This document shows, piece by piece, positions 1 through 8,228 of a stretch of DNA of 64,000 nt. Position numbers and translations under genes: made by a program. The notes under the pieces are model-generated. The model did no database searches. It saw nothing but the letters and a program-made list of their open reading frames with translations, and had not been told where the DNA came from. The DNA is taken from the NCBI RefSeq assembly GCF_017873555.1, contig NZ_JAGGKE010000002.1:186001-250000 (forward strand). Reading direction: 5' to 3'. The DNA comes from Halorubrum trapanicum (lineage in GTDB: Archaea > Halobacteriota > Halobacteria > Halobacteriales > Haloferacaceae). Position 1 is the stretch's first letter. Each line of letters starts with the position of its first letter.

Positions 1-21
1 AACCGAAGATTCGCTTAGCGC

Positions 22-555
22 TTACTCGGGAAGTTCTTTCCTCCCGTCTCTCACGCACGGCCAGCAGGGGAAGTCGTCGGATAATCCCGCACAGTCACAC
101 TCGTCGTGTTCTGCCGCATCGAGGGGTTTGGACTCCCCGCCGACTCCCTCGGTTGTAGCCCCACCGTCTGCCCGGAGCTTGTCCGACAACGTCGATGCGT
201 TCGACCGCTCGGAGTTCCCGCTCGGCGTCGGACAGTTTACAGATGCTTCGAGGACGACCGGGCCGCCGACCGTGGCGAGCGCGACCTTGTGCTTACAGTC
301 GTACTTCTCGTTGTACTTGTCCGCCGGACACTCGCACTCCGCCGGAACGAGGACGCCGTCGCGGTCTTCGACGCCGACGAGGTACGAGTGGTCGGCTTTC
401 TCCGCGCCGTAGGAAGCGTTCGTGACGCGAACCAGATGCGGGGCTTCGACCGCGAACTCCCACAACTCCCACGAGACGCGCTTCGACGTCTTCGCGCCGA
501 AGTTCAGGTATTCAACAGCGTTGCGCTTATCTGCCGCAGAGTCGTTTTCTGACAT
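22..555 (-). CDS. SWIM zinc-finger protein of an integrated element
   Basis: About 177 residues if it starts at the ATG at 555 (MSENDSAAD); an in-frame upstream start at 642 would add 29 residues but lacks the acidic halophilic N-terminus, so I prefer 555. The recognisable part is a SWIM-type zinc site, CxC followed about 10 residues later by CxH (CECPAD then DCKH), in the middle of the protein. SWIM domains bind DNA or protein and are common in haloarchaeal mobile elements. The C-terminal part holds a second Cys-rich patch (CDC, CWPC). It lies downstream of the integrase on the same strand, so it probably belongs to the element that ends near 2380. Function unknown. Confidence 0.7.
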   Translation of the reverse strand: MSENDSAADKRNAVEYLNFGAKTSKRVSWELWEFAVEAPHLVRVTNASYGAEKADHSYLVGVEDRDGVLVPAECECPADKYNEKYDCKHKVALATVGGPVVLEASVNCPTPSGNSERSNASTLSDKLRADGGATTEGVGGESKPLDAAEHDECDCAGLSDDFPCWPCVRDGRKELPE

Positions 556-735
556 GGCTTTCTGGTATCCACCGAAGGCCACCGTCCGAGTGTTCCAGCA
601 CTCGGGCATTCTGACGAAACGAACGCCCCGAAGGACGGCCACCTTCTACCTGTAACCACGTAGTAATTGGTAATAAGCATTCCCCTATTACTTCGTAGTC
701 ATAGGATTGAAGCGTCAACGGCTCGAATCCTGTGT

Positions 736-972
736 ATGGAACGCGAACGCGACAACTCCGGGCAGTACGTCGAACAATTGACGGTCGATGCGGTACTCCA
801 TGTCTTCGAGGAGGCCGACGTTCCCGTACTAACGGCTAATGAGGTAGCCGACGAACTGGACTGTTCCCGCCCGGCGGCATACAACAAGCTGGAGAAACTG
901 GTCGAACAGGGAGAACTCCTGAAAAAGAAAGTCGGAGCGCGGGCAGTAGTCTATATCCGACTCAACGAGTAG
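736..972 (+). CDS. Small winged-helix DNA-binding protein
   Basis: A 78-residue protein starting at the ATG at 736 (MERERDNSG). The sequence reads as a single winged-helix domain: helix VDAVLHVFEEAD, then NEVADELDCSRPAAYNKLEK as the helix-turn-helix, then a basic wing ending in VYIRLNE. Such one-domain regulators are frequent in haloarchaeal plasmids and integrative elements. It is divergent from the SWIM gene and convergent with the integrase, so it may control genes of the element. The ATG at 736 is preferred over the GTG/ATG near 667 because the extra 23 residues are hydrophobic and unlike the family. Confidence 0.65.
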   Translation: MERERDNSGQYVEQLTVDAVLHVFEEADVPVLTANEVADELDCSRPAAYNKLEKLVEQGELLKKKVGARAVVYIRLNE

Positions 973-1221
973 GGGTTAGCGGAGTGAACCCGCTGTAAGA
1001 ACAAACGACTCGATGCGGTAGAATACTGAGTAAGGACAGTAGGGTATATACACAGTAGGAGAGGGGGAGTTAGAACATTCACCGAGCGCGTCCGCGCGGT
1101 ATTTAGTAAGTCGCTCAGAGAATTTTCAGGTCTGAGGTCAGGAAAACGGGTTGCTGAAAACGTCGAAATTCGCGGCGTTGAAAGTCGGGAAATCAGGGAG
1201 TATGGACGCCCGAAAATGCCC

Positions 1222-2226
1222 CTACTCCATCCCGAACTCTCTCCGTCGTAGCTCTCGCTTTTCGCTCTCCGAACGGGCATCGTAGTGTTTCTCCAGCGTC
1301 TTCGCGGAGACGTTCATCCGGTCGGAGAGGAGTTCCTTACTGTGCCCCTCGTTGAGCCAATGCGTAATCGCTCCGCGTCGAATCGGATGCGGAGATACCG
1401 AGGTCGGACACTTCGAGGCGTGGTCGTAATCCTGTGCGGCTTCACACTCGGATTGGTCGCGCCCGTGGGGACACTCTCCTGTAGTGTGACAGGGCCGAGT
1501 CACGCGGTTAATATGCATCCGGAGATTCGACCGAACGGTTCGCCCCCTCGATGAGGAAAACAACGGCTCGCGTCCGTACTCGTCTGTCACGTCGTTACGG
1601 TGAATTTGGAGGTAGTCATCGAGGATGTCGCACACCCACGGATGGAGATTCACTTCGCGTTCGGCTCGCGTCCCGTTCTTTAGCGGAGTGTCCTGTTCGG
1701 GTCGATGCCTGATTTCGACGTATTGTTCTTCCGGATGATAGTCCTCTACGTCGATAGCACGGGCAGTTCCGATACGGAAGCCTGTGTCCCACAGCAAGGC
1801 GAATAGTGTGTGCCGGAGCGTGGCGTACTCGAACTTCTCCAAGTAATTGAGTATCTGGTCGGCACGCTCGGCATCGAGCATCGTATCGCGGGCGTCGTCC
1901 TCCAAGTCGGGAAGAATCATATTCTCCACGACACTCGAATCGACCAGTTCCATCGAGCGACACCACTTGAGGAAGACACGGAGCGTACAGAGATTTTTGT
2001 AGAGCGTGACTTCGTTGATGCCCCCGACCTCGCGGCGGAATATCTTGAAGTCGTGAATGTGGAAGCCGTCCACTTCACAGATGTTGTCTAACCCTTCCTC
2101 CTCGCAGAACTCCAAGAAGGCGTTAAGCGTACACGCATGGTTGTAGTGGGTTGACTCCGAGACTTCGGGCTTCCGTTCTTTGAGATACCGTTCGACGGCG
2201 CGTTCGGGCTTCATTTGTCGGCTCAT
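1222..2226 (-). CDS. Tyrosine recombinase/integrase (XerC/D-like)
   Basis: Site-specific recombinase of 334 residues from the ATG at 2226 (MSRQMKPERAV). The N-terminal SAM-like core-binding domain spans about residues 8-110 and the catalytic domain 115-330. Visible catalytic residues are R151 in TGFRIGTAR, the HPIRR box (H280, R283) and the tyrosine Y315 in LEKHYDAR. Four cysteines between residues 246 and 273 (CHTTGEC, SEC, SKC) look like a zinc-binding insertion, seen in other haloarchaeal integrases. The frame stays open to 2394, but that part reads through a tRNA-like fragment and is not expected to be coding. The gene sits about 115 bp from that fragment, the usual integrase/att arrangement. 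Confidence 0.92.
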   Translation of the reverse strand: MSRQMKPERAVERYLKERKPEVSESTHYNHACTLNAFLEFCEEEGLDNICEVDGFHIHDFKIFRREVGGINEVTLYKNLCTLRVFLKWCRSMELVDSSVVENMILPDLEDDARDTMLDAERADQILNYLEKFEYATLRHTLFALLWDTGFRIGTARAIDVEDYHPEEQYVEIRHRPEQDTPLKNGTRAEREVNLHPWVCDILDDYLQIHRNDVTDEYGREPLFSSSRGRTVRSNLRMHINRVTRPCHTTGECPHGRDQSECEAAQDYDHASKCPTSVSPHPIRRGAITHWLNEGHSKELLSDRMNVSAKTLEKHYDARSESEKRELRRREFGME

Positions 2227-2340
2227 TGGTTGTCTCTGAAGCCGACTCACGCCGGGCGTGGTACACGGGGAGATGACCACACACTTCACCACTTCGTGCC
2301 GCGCCGTCCTACGGCCTTTTGTGGGCCGTAATCGCTGGAC

Positions 2341-2380
2341 GGCGTCGGGAGGCCGGCGGTTCGAATCCGCCCCAACCCAC
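2341..2380 (+). other. tRNA 3' fragment, probable att site
   Basis: This stretch is the 3' part of a tRNA: a T-arm with GGCGG stem, TTCGAAT loop and CCGCC closing strand, followed by CCAACCC plus A as the 3' acceptor strand. A full tRNA would need a GGGTTGG-type 5' acceptor strand, but the upstream sequence (GGGCCGTAATCGC) does not pair, so the gene is truncated. With an integrase just inside, the natural reading is the duplicated tRNA 3' end left by integration, marking one boundary of an element extending to the left of the window. Confidence 0.7.
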
Positions 2381-2522
2381 TTCTGGCGGCACACTGCGAC
2401 GAACGAGCGACGCGAGTGAGGAGCCGTGCCGCCAGAGCGGATGTTTGTCTGGAGAAACGAGCAATTCCACTACTCGCTGTCGTCACAGCGGGACGAGGGG
2501 GGTCCACGGCGTCAGTCGTCTC

Positions 2523-2936
2523 TCACCCCTTGGTCGAACTGTCGTACAACGCTTCGAAGTCGTTCTCGCCGCGGATCAGTTCGTCGACGCCGCTCGTGAG
2601 CGTTACCTCGCCGAACACCGTCGCTCGGTAGTACGTGTAGAGACCGTCCGCTTCTCGCTCGGCGCGTTGCCGTTTCTCGACGAGGCCGACATCGACGAGT
2701 TCGTTGAGGTGGTAGTGGAGGGTGCTGTCGTCGACCTCGATCGCCTCCGCCAGCTCCTTGGGACTCATGTCGCCGCCGTGGACGAGCCGATAGAGGATCT
2801 CGTATCTGGTGCGGTGCCCGACCGCCGCGTGCATCGCCAGGTACTCGTCAAGGCTGAGGACGCTGTCCTCCGGCAGCAGGTCTTCGGGGTCCTCCGGGAG
2901 GGCTGCGTCGGCGGGCTGCGGGTGATTCGTCGCCAT
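2523..2936 (-). CDS. ArsR-type winged-helix regulator
   Basis: About 137 residues from the ATG at 2936 (MATNHPQPAD). After an acidic N-terminal tail, the ArsR/HTH_20 core runs from AVGHRTRYEILYRL through SPKELAEAIEVDDSTLHYHL, the recognition helix, to LVEKRQRAEREADGLYTYYR, the wing. This matches haloarchaeal regulators that dimerise and bind promoters. No metal-binding cysteine cluster is seen, so the signal is unknown. It is divergent from the gene at 3035 across a ~100-bp region with a clear TATA box, so it may control that gene and itself. Confidence 0.85.
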   Translation of the reverse strand: MATNHPQPADAALPEDPEDLLPEDSVLSLDEYLAMHAAVGHRTRYEILYRLVHGGDMSPKELAEAIEVDDSTLHYHLNELVDVGLVEKRQRAEREADGLYTYYRATVFGEVTLTSGVDELIRGENDFEALYDSSTKG

Positions 2937-3002
2937 CGTGGTGTCCCGTACGAGGGAAAGACGCTTAGTCTTTCTCAAGCCGAACTCTCTCAAAAACACC
3001 AG

Positions 3003-3012
3003 TTTTTAAATA
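3003..3012 (+). promoter_or_regulatory. TATA box between divergent genes
   Basis: TTTTTAAATA lies 23-32 nt upstream of the ATG at 3035, the spacing of an archaeal BRE/TATA promoter giving a transcript with little or no leader. The preceding A/C-rich bases could serve as BRE. The same AT-rich patch sits about 70 bp upstream of the divergent regulator. Confidence 0.55.
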
Positions 3013-3034
3013 CTAACGACGGTCGTGACTTCTC

Positions 3035-3655
3035 ATGGCCGTGGATATCACCCGGGACCTCATCGCTGAGCGGGTAGGTCACGTGGCGTACGACCGGTTC
3101 CTCTTCTACCTGATGGGTCCGTACAAATCGTTCAATCTCAACTACGTGCTCGACGAGGACGAGCGAGACGCGATCGACGTGGCCGATCTCCCCGGGCCGC
3201 TCCGACGGTTGTTCCGTAGCGAAGACGAGATCGACGCGGCACAGGTGCTCTTGCGACGGGTACAGGGCGCACTTCGCGTGGACCCCGGCGTGAACGCGTT
3301 TCTCGCCGTTGACGTTGACGTGGACACCGACGACGTGGACGCCGCGACGCAGAGTATCGAGTACACGCGATGTAGCAACGCGACGGCGTTCGTTCTCCCG
3401 TTTCTCGGGCATAACTTCGGCGTCGGCGAAGAAGCCGGAAGCATTCTCGAAGCGCTTTCAGCGACTCACGGCGACCGGCTGATCTTCGTTCACGAGGACG
3501 ACGTGACGAGCGCGATGATACGATCCGCCCGGGTGCGATGGGACTTGCGCGTAGCAACGTACGAGACCGAGTCAGAGCTAATTTCGAAACTTCGGCTGTT
3601 CACCGGCGGAATCATGCATCGCGAGCGTCGAGGAGATCTTGACCAGTTGGGGTAG
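3035..3655 (+). CDS. Uncharacterised haloarchaeal protein (DUF7509-like)
   Basis: A 206-residue soluble protein with no membrane segment. It starts at the ATG at 3035 with MAVDITRDLIAER, followed by YDRFLFYLMGPYKSFNLNY and an ADLPGPLRRLF segment. The C-terminal half (NATAFVLPFLGHNFGVGEEAG, then GDRLIFVHEDD and MIRSARVRWDLRVATYE) looks like an alternating alpha/beta nucleoside-deoxyribosyltransferase/TIR-like fold. I recall families with such layouts in haloarchaea beside ArsR regulators, but the fold assignment is inference. The neighbour is the divergent ArsR protein, suggesting a small regulated unit. Confidence 0.65.
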   Translation: MAVDITRDLIAERVGHVAYDRFLFYLMGPYKSFNLNYVLDEDERDAIDVADLPGPLRRLFRSEDEIDAAQVLLRRVQGALRVDPGVNAFLAVDVDVDTDDVDAATQSIEYTRCSNATAFVLPFLGHNFGVGEEAGSILEALSATHGDRLIFVHEDDVTSAMIRSARVRWDLRVATYETESELISKLRLFTGGIMHRERRGDLDQLG

Positions 3656-3660
3656 TTTGA

Positions 3661-3858
3661 CTCCGTGTTGTTACGGTCGATGACGACGACGGGCTGGTCG
3701 AGTCGGTACCGACGCGCGATCGGGTGCTCGCGCGAGCGGGCGAACTGGGACTCGACGAGGACGACGCGACCTCACGGCTGAGTCGGCTGGCGACGCTGGA
3801 GGTCGTCGACCTCGACAACGGCTACGTCCACCCGGACGACACCTCCTCGCGGTACTGA
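3661..3858 (+). pseudogene. C-terminal gene fragment without start
   Basis: From just after an in-frame TGA at 3657, an open frame encodes a halophile-like acidic stretch with VDDDDGLVESVPTRDRVLARAG, a helix ending TSRLSRLATLEVVDLDN, and GYVHPDD before a TGA at 3856. Composition and helix-turn-helix-like pattern look like the end of a winged-helix protein. There is no ATG or GTG and no room for one, so it looks like the remnant of a longer gene removed when the region was rearranged. Parent family not identified. Confidence 0.4.
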
Positions 3859-3871
3859 ACGCGGTCCGACC

Positions 3872-4612
3872 TCACCAGTCCCGGGACACCGGCGTCTCGC
3901 TGGCGTTCGCGTTCTCCAGCAGCCACGTCGCGGCCGCGTCGAGCGCCCCATCGTCGGTCGCGGTCACCTTCAGGCGGTTGTGGTCGGCCTCGCGGTCCGG
4001 GTAACAGCCGACGACGACGTCGAACCGCTCCATCGCCGTCTCCAAGACGTCGATGATGTTCGACTCCGGCTCGACCGTGTACAGGAACCGCGAGCGCCGG
4101 TCGCCCGCGAACTCGTCGGCGACCGTCTCGAACGTCGCCTTCAGCTCGTCCGGAATGCCCGGCATGACGTACACGCCCTCGATCACGCAGCCCGGCGCGA
4201 GCCCGACCTCGGTCACCAGCGGGCGGCTCCCCGCGGGGACCGCCGCCTCGGCCTCGACGTCGACGTCGAACTCGCGGTCGGGGACCTGCTCGCGGATCGC
4301 GGCCAGCCGCCGCTCGACCGACTCGCGCGTGAGGTCGGTGACGGCCATCTCGCGGTCGAACGCGTCCGCGACAGCTTCCATCGTCACGTCGTCCGGCGTG
4401 CTGCCGATCCCCCCGGTGACGATCACGGCGTCGAAGTCGGCCGCGTACTCCCGGACCCGCGCCGTGATCTCGGCCCTGTCGTCCGGGATCGAGAGGATCC
4501 GCCCCACGGCGACGCCGCGCTCGCTCAGCTCGGCGGCGAGCCAGTTCGCGTTCGTGTTCACCGTGTCGCCCGAGAGCAGTTCGTCCCCGACCGTGATCAG
4601 CGCGATCTCCAT
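3872..4612 (-). CDS. CinA-like molybdopterin-binding domain protein
   Basis: A 246-residue protein of the MoCF/CinA N-terminal family. Residues 8-30 (GDELLSGDTVNTNANWLA) and 66-75 (TGGIGSTPDD) are the signature segments; the tail carries a KOW-like second part ending at SRDW. The CinA C-terminal nicotinamide-nucleotide amidase domain is absent, as in most archaeal members. Bacterial relatives include ADP-ribose pyrophosphatase activity in this domain, but the archaeal role is not established. It starts at the ATG at 4612 right after an acidic-free leader, 52 bp from the neighbouring cupin gene on the same strand, so the two could be cotranscribed. Confidence 0.9.
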   Translation of the reverse strand: MEIALITVGDELLSGDTVNTNANWLAAELSERGVAVGRILSIPDDRAEITARVREYAADFDAVIVTGGIGSTPDDVTMEAVADAFDREMAVTDLTRESVERRLAAIREQVPDREFDVDVEAEAAVPAGSRPLVTEVGLAPGCVIEGVYVMPGIPDELKATFETVADEFAGDRRSRFLYTVEPESNIIDVLETAMERFDVVVGCYPDREADHNRLKVTATDDGALDAAATWLLENANASETPVSRDW

Positions 4613-4664
4613 CGAACCGCCGTACGGTCGGCCGACGGATGTACGTTTCCCGTCTCGGAAAGCG

Positions 4665-5030
4665 TCAGTCCAGCCGCTCCAACTCGGTCACGGTCTCGTC
4701 GGTCTCGACGTCGCCCGTGTTGCGCGTCTCGCTCGGCTCGAACAGCAGGATGTCGGCCTCCGGCTCCGCGACGGGCCGGTGTTCCGTTCCGCGCGGGACG
4801 ACCGCGAACTCGCCTTCCTCCAACACCGCGTCCGCCTCCTCGCGGAACTCGATCCGGAGCCGCCCGGCGTGAACGAGGAACAGCTCGTCGGCGCCCGCGT
4901 GGCTGTGCCAGACGAACTCGCCGTCTCCCTTCGCGAGCTTGACCGCCTGCCCGTTGAGTTCGCCCGCGAGCCGCGGGGACCACGTCTCCTCGAACGAGTC
5001 GAACGCCTCGGCGAGCGCCACCTTCTCCAT
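4665..5030 (-). CDS. Cupin domain protein
   Basis: A 121-residue single cupin starting at the ATG at 5030 (MEKVALAEAF). The metal-site motifs are recognisable: WHSHAGADELFLVHAGRLR (two His and a Glu) and the second motif region GEFAVVPRGTEHRP with a further His. Such small cupins bind a divalent metal and are often isomerases, dioxygenases or sugar-binding proteins; substrate cannot be told. The frame remains open for 1.2 kb upstream, but that is an antisense shadow of the gene at 5172. A TATA-like GATATATAC lies about 50 bp upstream. Confidence 0.88.
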   Translation of the reverse strand: MEKVALAEAFDSFEETWSPRLAGELNGQAVKLAKGDGEFVWHSHAGADELFLVHAGRLRIEFREEADAVLEEGEFAVVPRGTEHRPVAEPEADILLFEPSETRNTGDVETDETVTELERLD

Positions 5031-5171
5031 ACCGGCGGTCGGCGACGGAGCCGTAAAGTCGCTGTCCACCGCGTTCGTGATATATACCGCTCCGGAGCGG
5101 TCCGGACGTCTCGGCCGCCCGCGATACCTCTCATATAAGCGTTTACGAGGGGTGTCGACGTGCGGCGACGT

Positions 5172-6056
5172 ATGGCAGCGACTCACGCGGACGGTGGGAG
5201 CGATCCGATCCGGGCGGCGCGAGCGGAACTCCGGGTCGAGCGGCGTCGGGTCGTCGACGAGCGGGAGGCGTTCCGGGCGTTCCGCGGCCGCGTGTCCTCG
5301 ATCCCGGACGAGAGCGCGAACGCCGGTCCGTCGGACCCCGCGGCGTCTGACGGATTCGCCGGCGTGGGCGGCGCGATGAGCGGTGCGGTGGGAGGCGGGA
5401 TGGACGGCCGGGGCGACGCGACCGCCGCTTCCGGCTCCCGGCTGGTCGCGGTTCGGGACGCGTATCAGGCCACGGTGATGTCGGTCCCGCACTACGAGGC
5501 GGAGTACGACGACACCTACGAGCGGAGCGTCGCCGAGGAGTTCGGTCCGGAGATCGCGTACGCGCTCACCCGAACGAACTGCTTCCACGAGGAGTACAAA
5601 CACTCCCTGTTGAGCGCCGCCGAGACCGCGGTCCAGGAGCGCGAGGCGTTCCTCGACGCGCTGGAGTCGGAGATCGAATCGGTCGAGCGCGCGCGGTCTC
5701 GCCTCGAACCGATCCGGACGGAGATCGACGCGATCGACGCGGAGCTCGGCGACGGAAATCCCGGTGACGACGAATCGGAGGGCGAACTCCGCACGCCCAC
5801 CTTCGGCGCGCTCGACGCCTGCCGGACCCGGACTGCGGCGCTCCGAGAGGACTGCGACCGGATCGCGGCCCGCCGCCAGCGCGTGCTCGCGGACCACGAG
5901 CGGCGGCTCGCGCTCGGCGACGAACTCGATCTGCCGGAGTACTGCTACCAGAAGCTCGAGGTCACGTACCCGGTTCTCGGGGCCGTCGGCGCGGTCGGCG
6001 ACCGCTTGGAGGCGCTTATGCGACGAATCGAGAAGGCGATGGCGCGGGCTTGCTGA
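5172..6056 (+). CDS. Haloarchaeal coiled-coil protein (DUF7260-like)
   Basis: About 294 residues starting at the ATG at 5172 (MAATHADGG); a GTG at 5160 is an alternative. The N-terminal region is rich in Arg/Glu heptads (RAELRVERRRVVDEREAF), followed by a low-complexity Gly/Ala linker. A conserved middle follows: RDAYQATVMSVPHYEAEYDD, then FGPEIAYALTRTNCF and KHSLLSAAETAV. Long helices toward the C-terminus suggest coiled coils. No membrane segment or catalytic motif is evident. I know similar proteins only from haloarchaea, and their role is unknown. A TATA-like CATATAAGC sits at 5132-5140. Confidence 0.75.
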   Translation: MAATHADGGSDPIRAARAELRVERRRVVDEREAFRAFRGRVSSIPDESANAGPSDPAASDGFAGVGGAMSGAVGGGMDGRGDATAASGSRLVAVRDAYQATVMSVPHYEAEYDDTYERSVAEEFGPEIAYALTRTNCFHEEYKHSLLSAAETAVQEREAFLDALESEIESVERARSRLEPIRTEIDAIDAELGDGNPGDDESEGELRTPTFGALDACRTRTAALREDCDRIAARRQRVLADHERRLALGDELDLPEYCYQKLEVTYPVLGAVGAVGDRLEALMRRIEKAMARAC

Positions 6057-6123
6057 TCCGTCGGCGATCCGGTAACACCCGTGTCCGCGCCGATTCAAGT
6101 CCCTCCGGGACGTACCCGGTAGC

Positions 6124-7152
6124 ATGACCGACGAATCCGAGAACGCCGACATCGGAACCGAGGACGGCCCGACACCCACGCCCGGGATCCACCACGTGAC
6201 CTGCGTCGCGGGGGACCCGCAGCGGAACCTCGACTTCTGGGTCGAGACGCTCGGTCTCCGGCTCGTGAAGCGCTCCATCAACCAGGACGACCCCGGCACG
6301 TACCACTTCTTCTACGGCGACGCCGAGGGGAACCCCGGGACCAGCATGACGTTCTTCCCGTGGACGGACCTGCCGGAGGGCGAGGTCGGCGCGGGTCAGG
6401 TCTCCCGCACCGCGTTCCGGGTGCCCGAGGGGAGCCTCGACTACTGGGAGGCGCGGTTCGACGAGCGCGGCGTCGACTACGACGCCCGCGAGGAGCGCTT
6501 CGGCGAGACGGTCCTCCCCTTCCGCGACCCGGACGGCCTCCCCGTCGAACTGGTCGCGGTCGAGATACCGGACGACGACCCGACGACCGCGTGGACCGCG
6601 TTCGTCCCCGAGTCCGCCGCGATCCGGGGCTTCCACTCGGTGACGCTGTGGCTCGACGACGCCGAGCGAACCAAGCGGCTCCTGGGGACGATGGGGCTGA
6701 CGGTGACCGGCTCCGAGTCGGACGCCGCGACCGGAGAGGACCGCACCCGCTTCGCGGCGAGCGGTCCCGTGGGTAAGTACGTCGACGTCGTCGAGACGGA
6801 CCGACAGGGGAGTTCGGGGCGCGGCACGGTCCACCACGTCGCGTTCCAGACGCCGACCGACGCCGACCAGTCCGCGATGCGCGACGCGGTGGCCTCGATG
6901 GGGCTGCGACCGACCCAGCAGATCGACCGCCACTGGTTCCGATCGGTCTACTTCCGGGAGTTCGCGGGCGTCCTCTTCGAGCTCGCCACCGCCGACCCCG
7001 GGTACGCGAGCGACGAGCCGCTCGACGAACTCGGCGAGCGTCTGGTGTTGCCCGGGCAGTTCGAGGACCGCCGCGACCAGATCGAGTCGGGACTCGCCGA
7101 CGTGACGATCCCTCGATCCGACGCGGAGTTCGCGGCGAACCGCGCGGACTGA
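6124..7152 (+). CDS. VOC-family ring-cleaving dioxygenase-like protein
   Basis: A 342-residue protein with two glyoxalase/VOC repeats: residues ~18-150 (GIHHVTCVAGDPQRNLDFW) and ~165-300 (IRGFHSVTLWLDDAERT). The first histidine of each repeat and the Glu in FAGVLFELAT (around residue 286) are the expected metal ligands. The family is like MhqO/LinE-type hydroquinone dioxygenases or thiol-dependent glyoxalases, which act on quinone or aldehyde stress products. Halophilic acidic spacers separate the repeats. It stands alone, 100 bp ahead of the TatD gene on the same strand. Confidence 0.88.
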   Translation: MTDESENADIGTEDGPTPTPGIHHVTCVAGDPQRNLDFWVETLGLRLVKRSINQDDPGTYHFFYGDAEGNPGTSMTFFPWTDLPEGEVGAGQVSRTAFRVPEGSLDYWEARFDERGVDYDAREERFGETVLPFRDPDGLPVELVAVEIPDDDPTTAWTAFVPESAAIRGFHSVTLWLDDAERTKRLLGTMGLTVTGSESDAATGEDRTRFAASGPVGKYVDVVETDRQGSSGRGTVHHVAFQTPTDADQSAMRDAVASMGLRPTQQIDRHWFRSVYFREFAGVLFELATADPGYASDEPLDELGERLVLPGQFEDRRDQIESGLADVTIPRSDAEFAANRAD

Positions 7153-7251
7153 ACCACGAATCGCGCGAGCGGCGTCTCGGCGCGGGCGCTGATCGAAGGG
7201 GTTCCCGCCGCAGACCGAGCCTTCTAATCGGGCGCGCCCGAACGCCCTCGC

Positions 7252-8112
7252 ATGACCGAGGACCTCGGGACGCCCGTGCTGGATAACCACCTCCACCTCG
7301 ACCCGCGACACGGCCGCGGGATCGAGGCCGTCGAGGAGTTCGTCCGGCTCGGCGGCACCCACCTGCTCGTGGTGAACAAGCCCTCGTGGCTGCTCGGCGT
7401 CGAGCCGGACGAGCCGGCCGACTTCCGGGCCGTCTTCGAGGAGACGCTGGAGACCGTCGCGGCCGCGACGGAGGCGCTGCCGGGGCGCGCGTGGCCCGTC
7501 CTCGGGGTCCACCCAGGCCTGATCAGCCGGCTCGTCGACGAGCGCGACTTCTCGCCGACTGAGGCCCGCGACCTCATGCGCGGCGGGCTGGAAGTGGCGA
7601 GCGAGTACGTCGCCGACGGCGACGCGCTCGCGCTGAAATCCGGACGGCCCCACTACGACGTGACCGACGCGGTCTGGGAGGCGTCGAACGCGGTCACGCG
7701 GCGCGCGTTCGAGCTGGGCGCCGAGGTCGACTGCGCGGTCCAGCTCCACACGGAGGCCACCGAGGACCTGACCGACCTCGCCGCGGTCGCGGAGGAGGCG
7801 GGTCTCGACCCCTCGCGCGTCGTCAAACACTACGCCGCGGGCGAGCTGGCGGGAGTCACGCCGAGCGTGATGAGCGACAAGGACCGACTGGAGCGCGCGG
7901 CCGAGGCAGTCGAGCCGTTCCTGATGGAGACCGACTTCGTCGACGACCCCGACCGCCCGGGGATGGTGTTGGGACCCAAGACCGTCCCGCGGCGGGTGCG
8001 CTGGCTGCTGGAGGAGGGGTACGACGAGGCGGTCCGGCGGGCGCACGTCGAGACGCCCCGAGACGTGTACGGAATCGACACCGAGGCGACGCTGGAGCGG
8101 TCGGAGTCGTAA
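7252..8112 (+). CDS. TatD-family metal-dependent hydrolase
   Basis: A 286-residue TIM-barrel amidohydrolase. The metal-binding HxH is H13/H15 in LDNHLHLDP, further ligands are likely in GVHPGL (about residue 86), LHTEA and KHYA, and the late Asp is in METDFVDD. The family includes TatD DNases, but this archaeal branch (TatD-related, DUF-type) has not been tied to a substrate. The start at 7252 (MTEDLGTP) follows a purine-rich stretch and gives a normal acidic N-terminus. It is cotranscribed or independent; spacing from the VOC gene is ~100 bp. Confidence 0.88.
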   Translation: MTEDLGTPVLDNHLHLDPRHGRGIEAVEEFVRLGGTHLLVVNKPSWLLGVEPDEPADFRAVFEETLETVAAATEALPGRAWPVLGVHPGLISRLVDERDFSPTEARDLMRGGLEVASEYVADGDALALKSGRPHYDVTDAVWEASNAVTRRAFELGAEVDCAVQLHTEATEDLTDLAAVAEEAGLDPSRVVKHYAAGELAGVTPSVMSDKDRLERAAEAVEPFLMETDFVDDPDRPGMVLGPKTVPRRVRWLLEEGYDEAVRRAHVETPRDVYGIDTEATLERSES

Positions 8113-8228
8113 CCCGAACCCGGGACCGGACGGCCGACCCTCGAATCCGGGATTCACCCGGGTGAGACGCGATCTCGGGCGGCGATCGATAGGAAAGGCC
8201 TTTGAGTAGTCCGGGCGACGTACGGGAC

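Noticed and set aside
2227-2394. N-terminal extension of the integrase to 2394
   Set aside because: It reads through a tRNA T-arm and acceptor fragment; the ATG at 2226 gives a normal integrase N-terminus.
5031-6299. Long open frame upstream of the cupin gene on the minus strand
   Set aside because: Antisense to the well supported gene at 5172; its Arg-rich composition is unlike halophilic proteins.
6016-8157. 713-residue open frame on the minus strand
   Set aside because: Mirror of the VOC and TatD genes, caused by high GC; Arg/Val-rich with no family motif.
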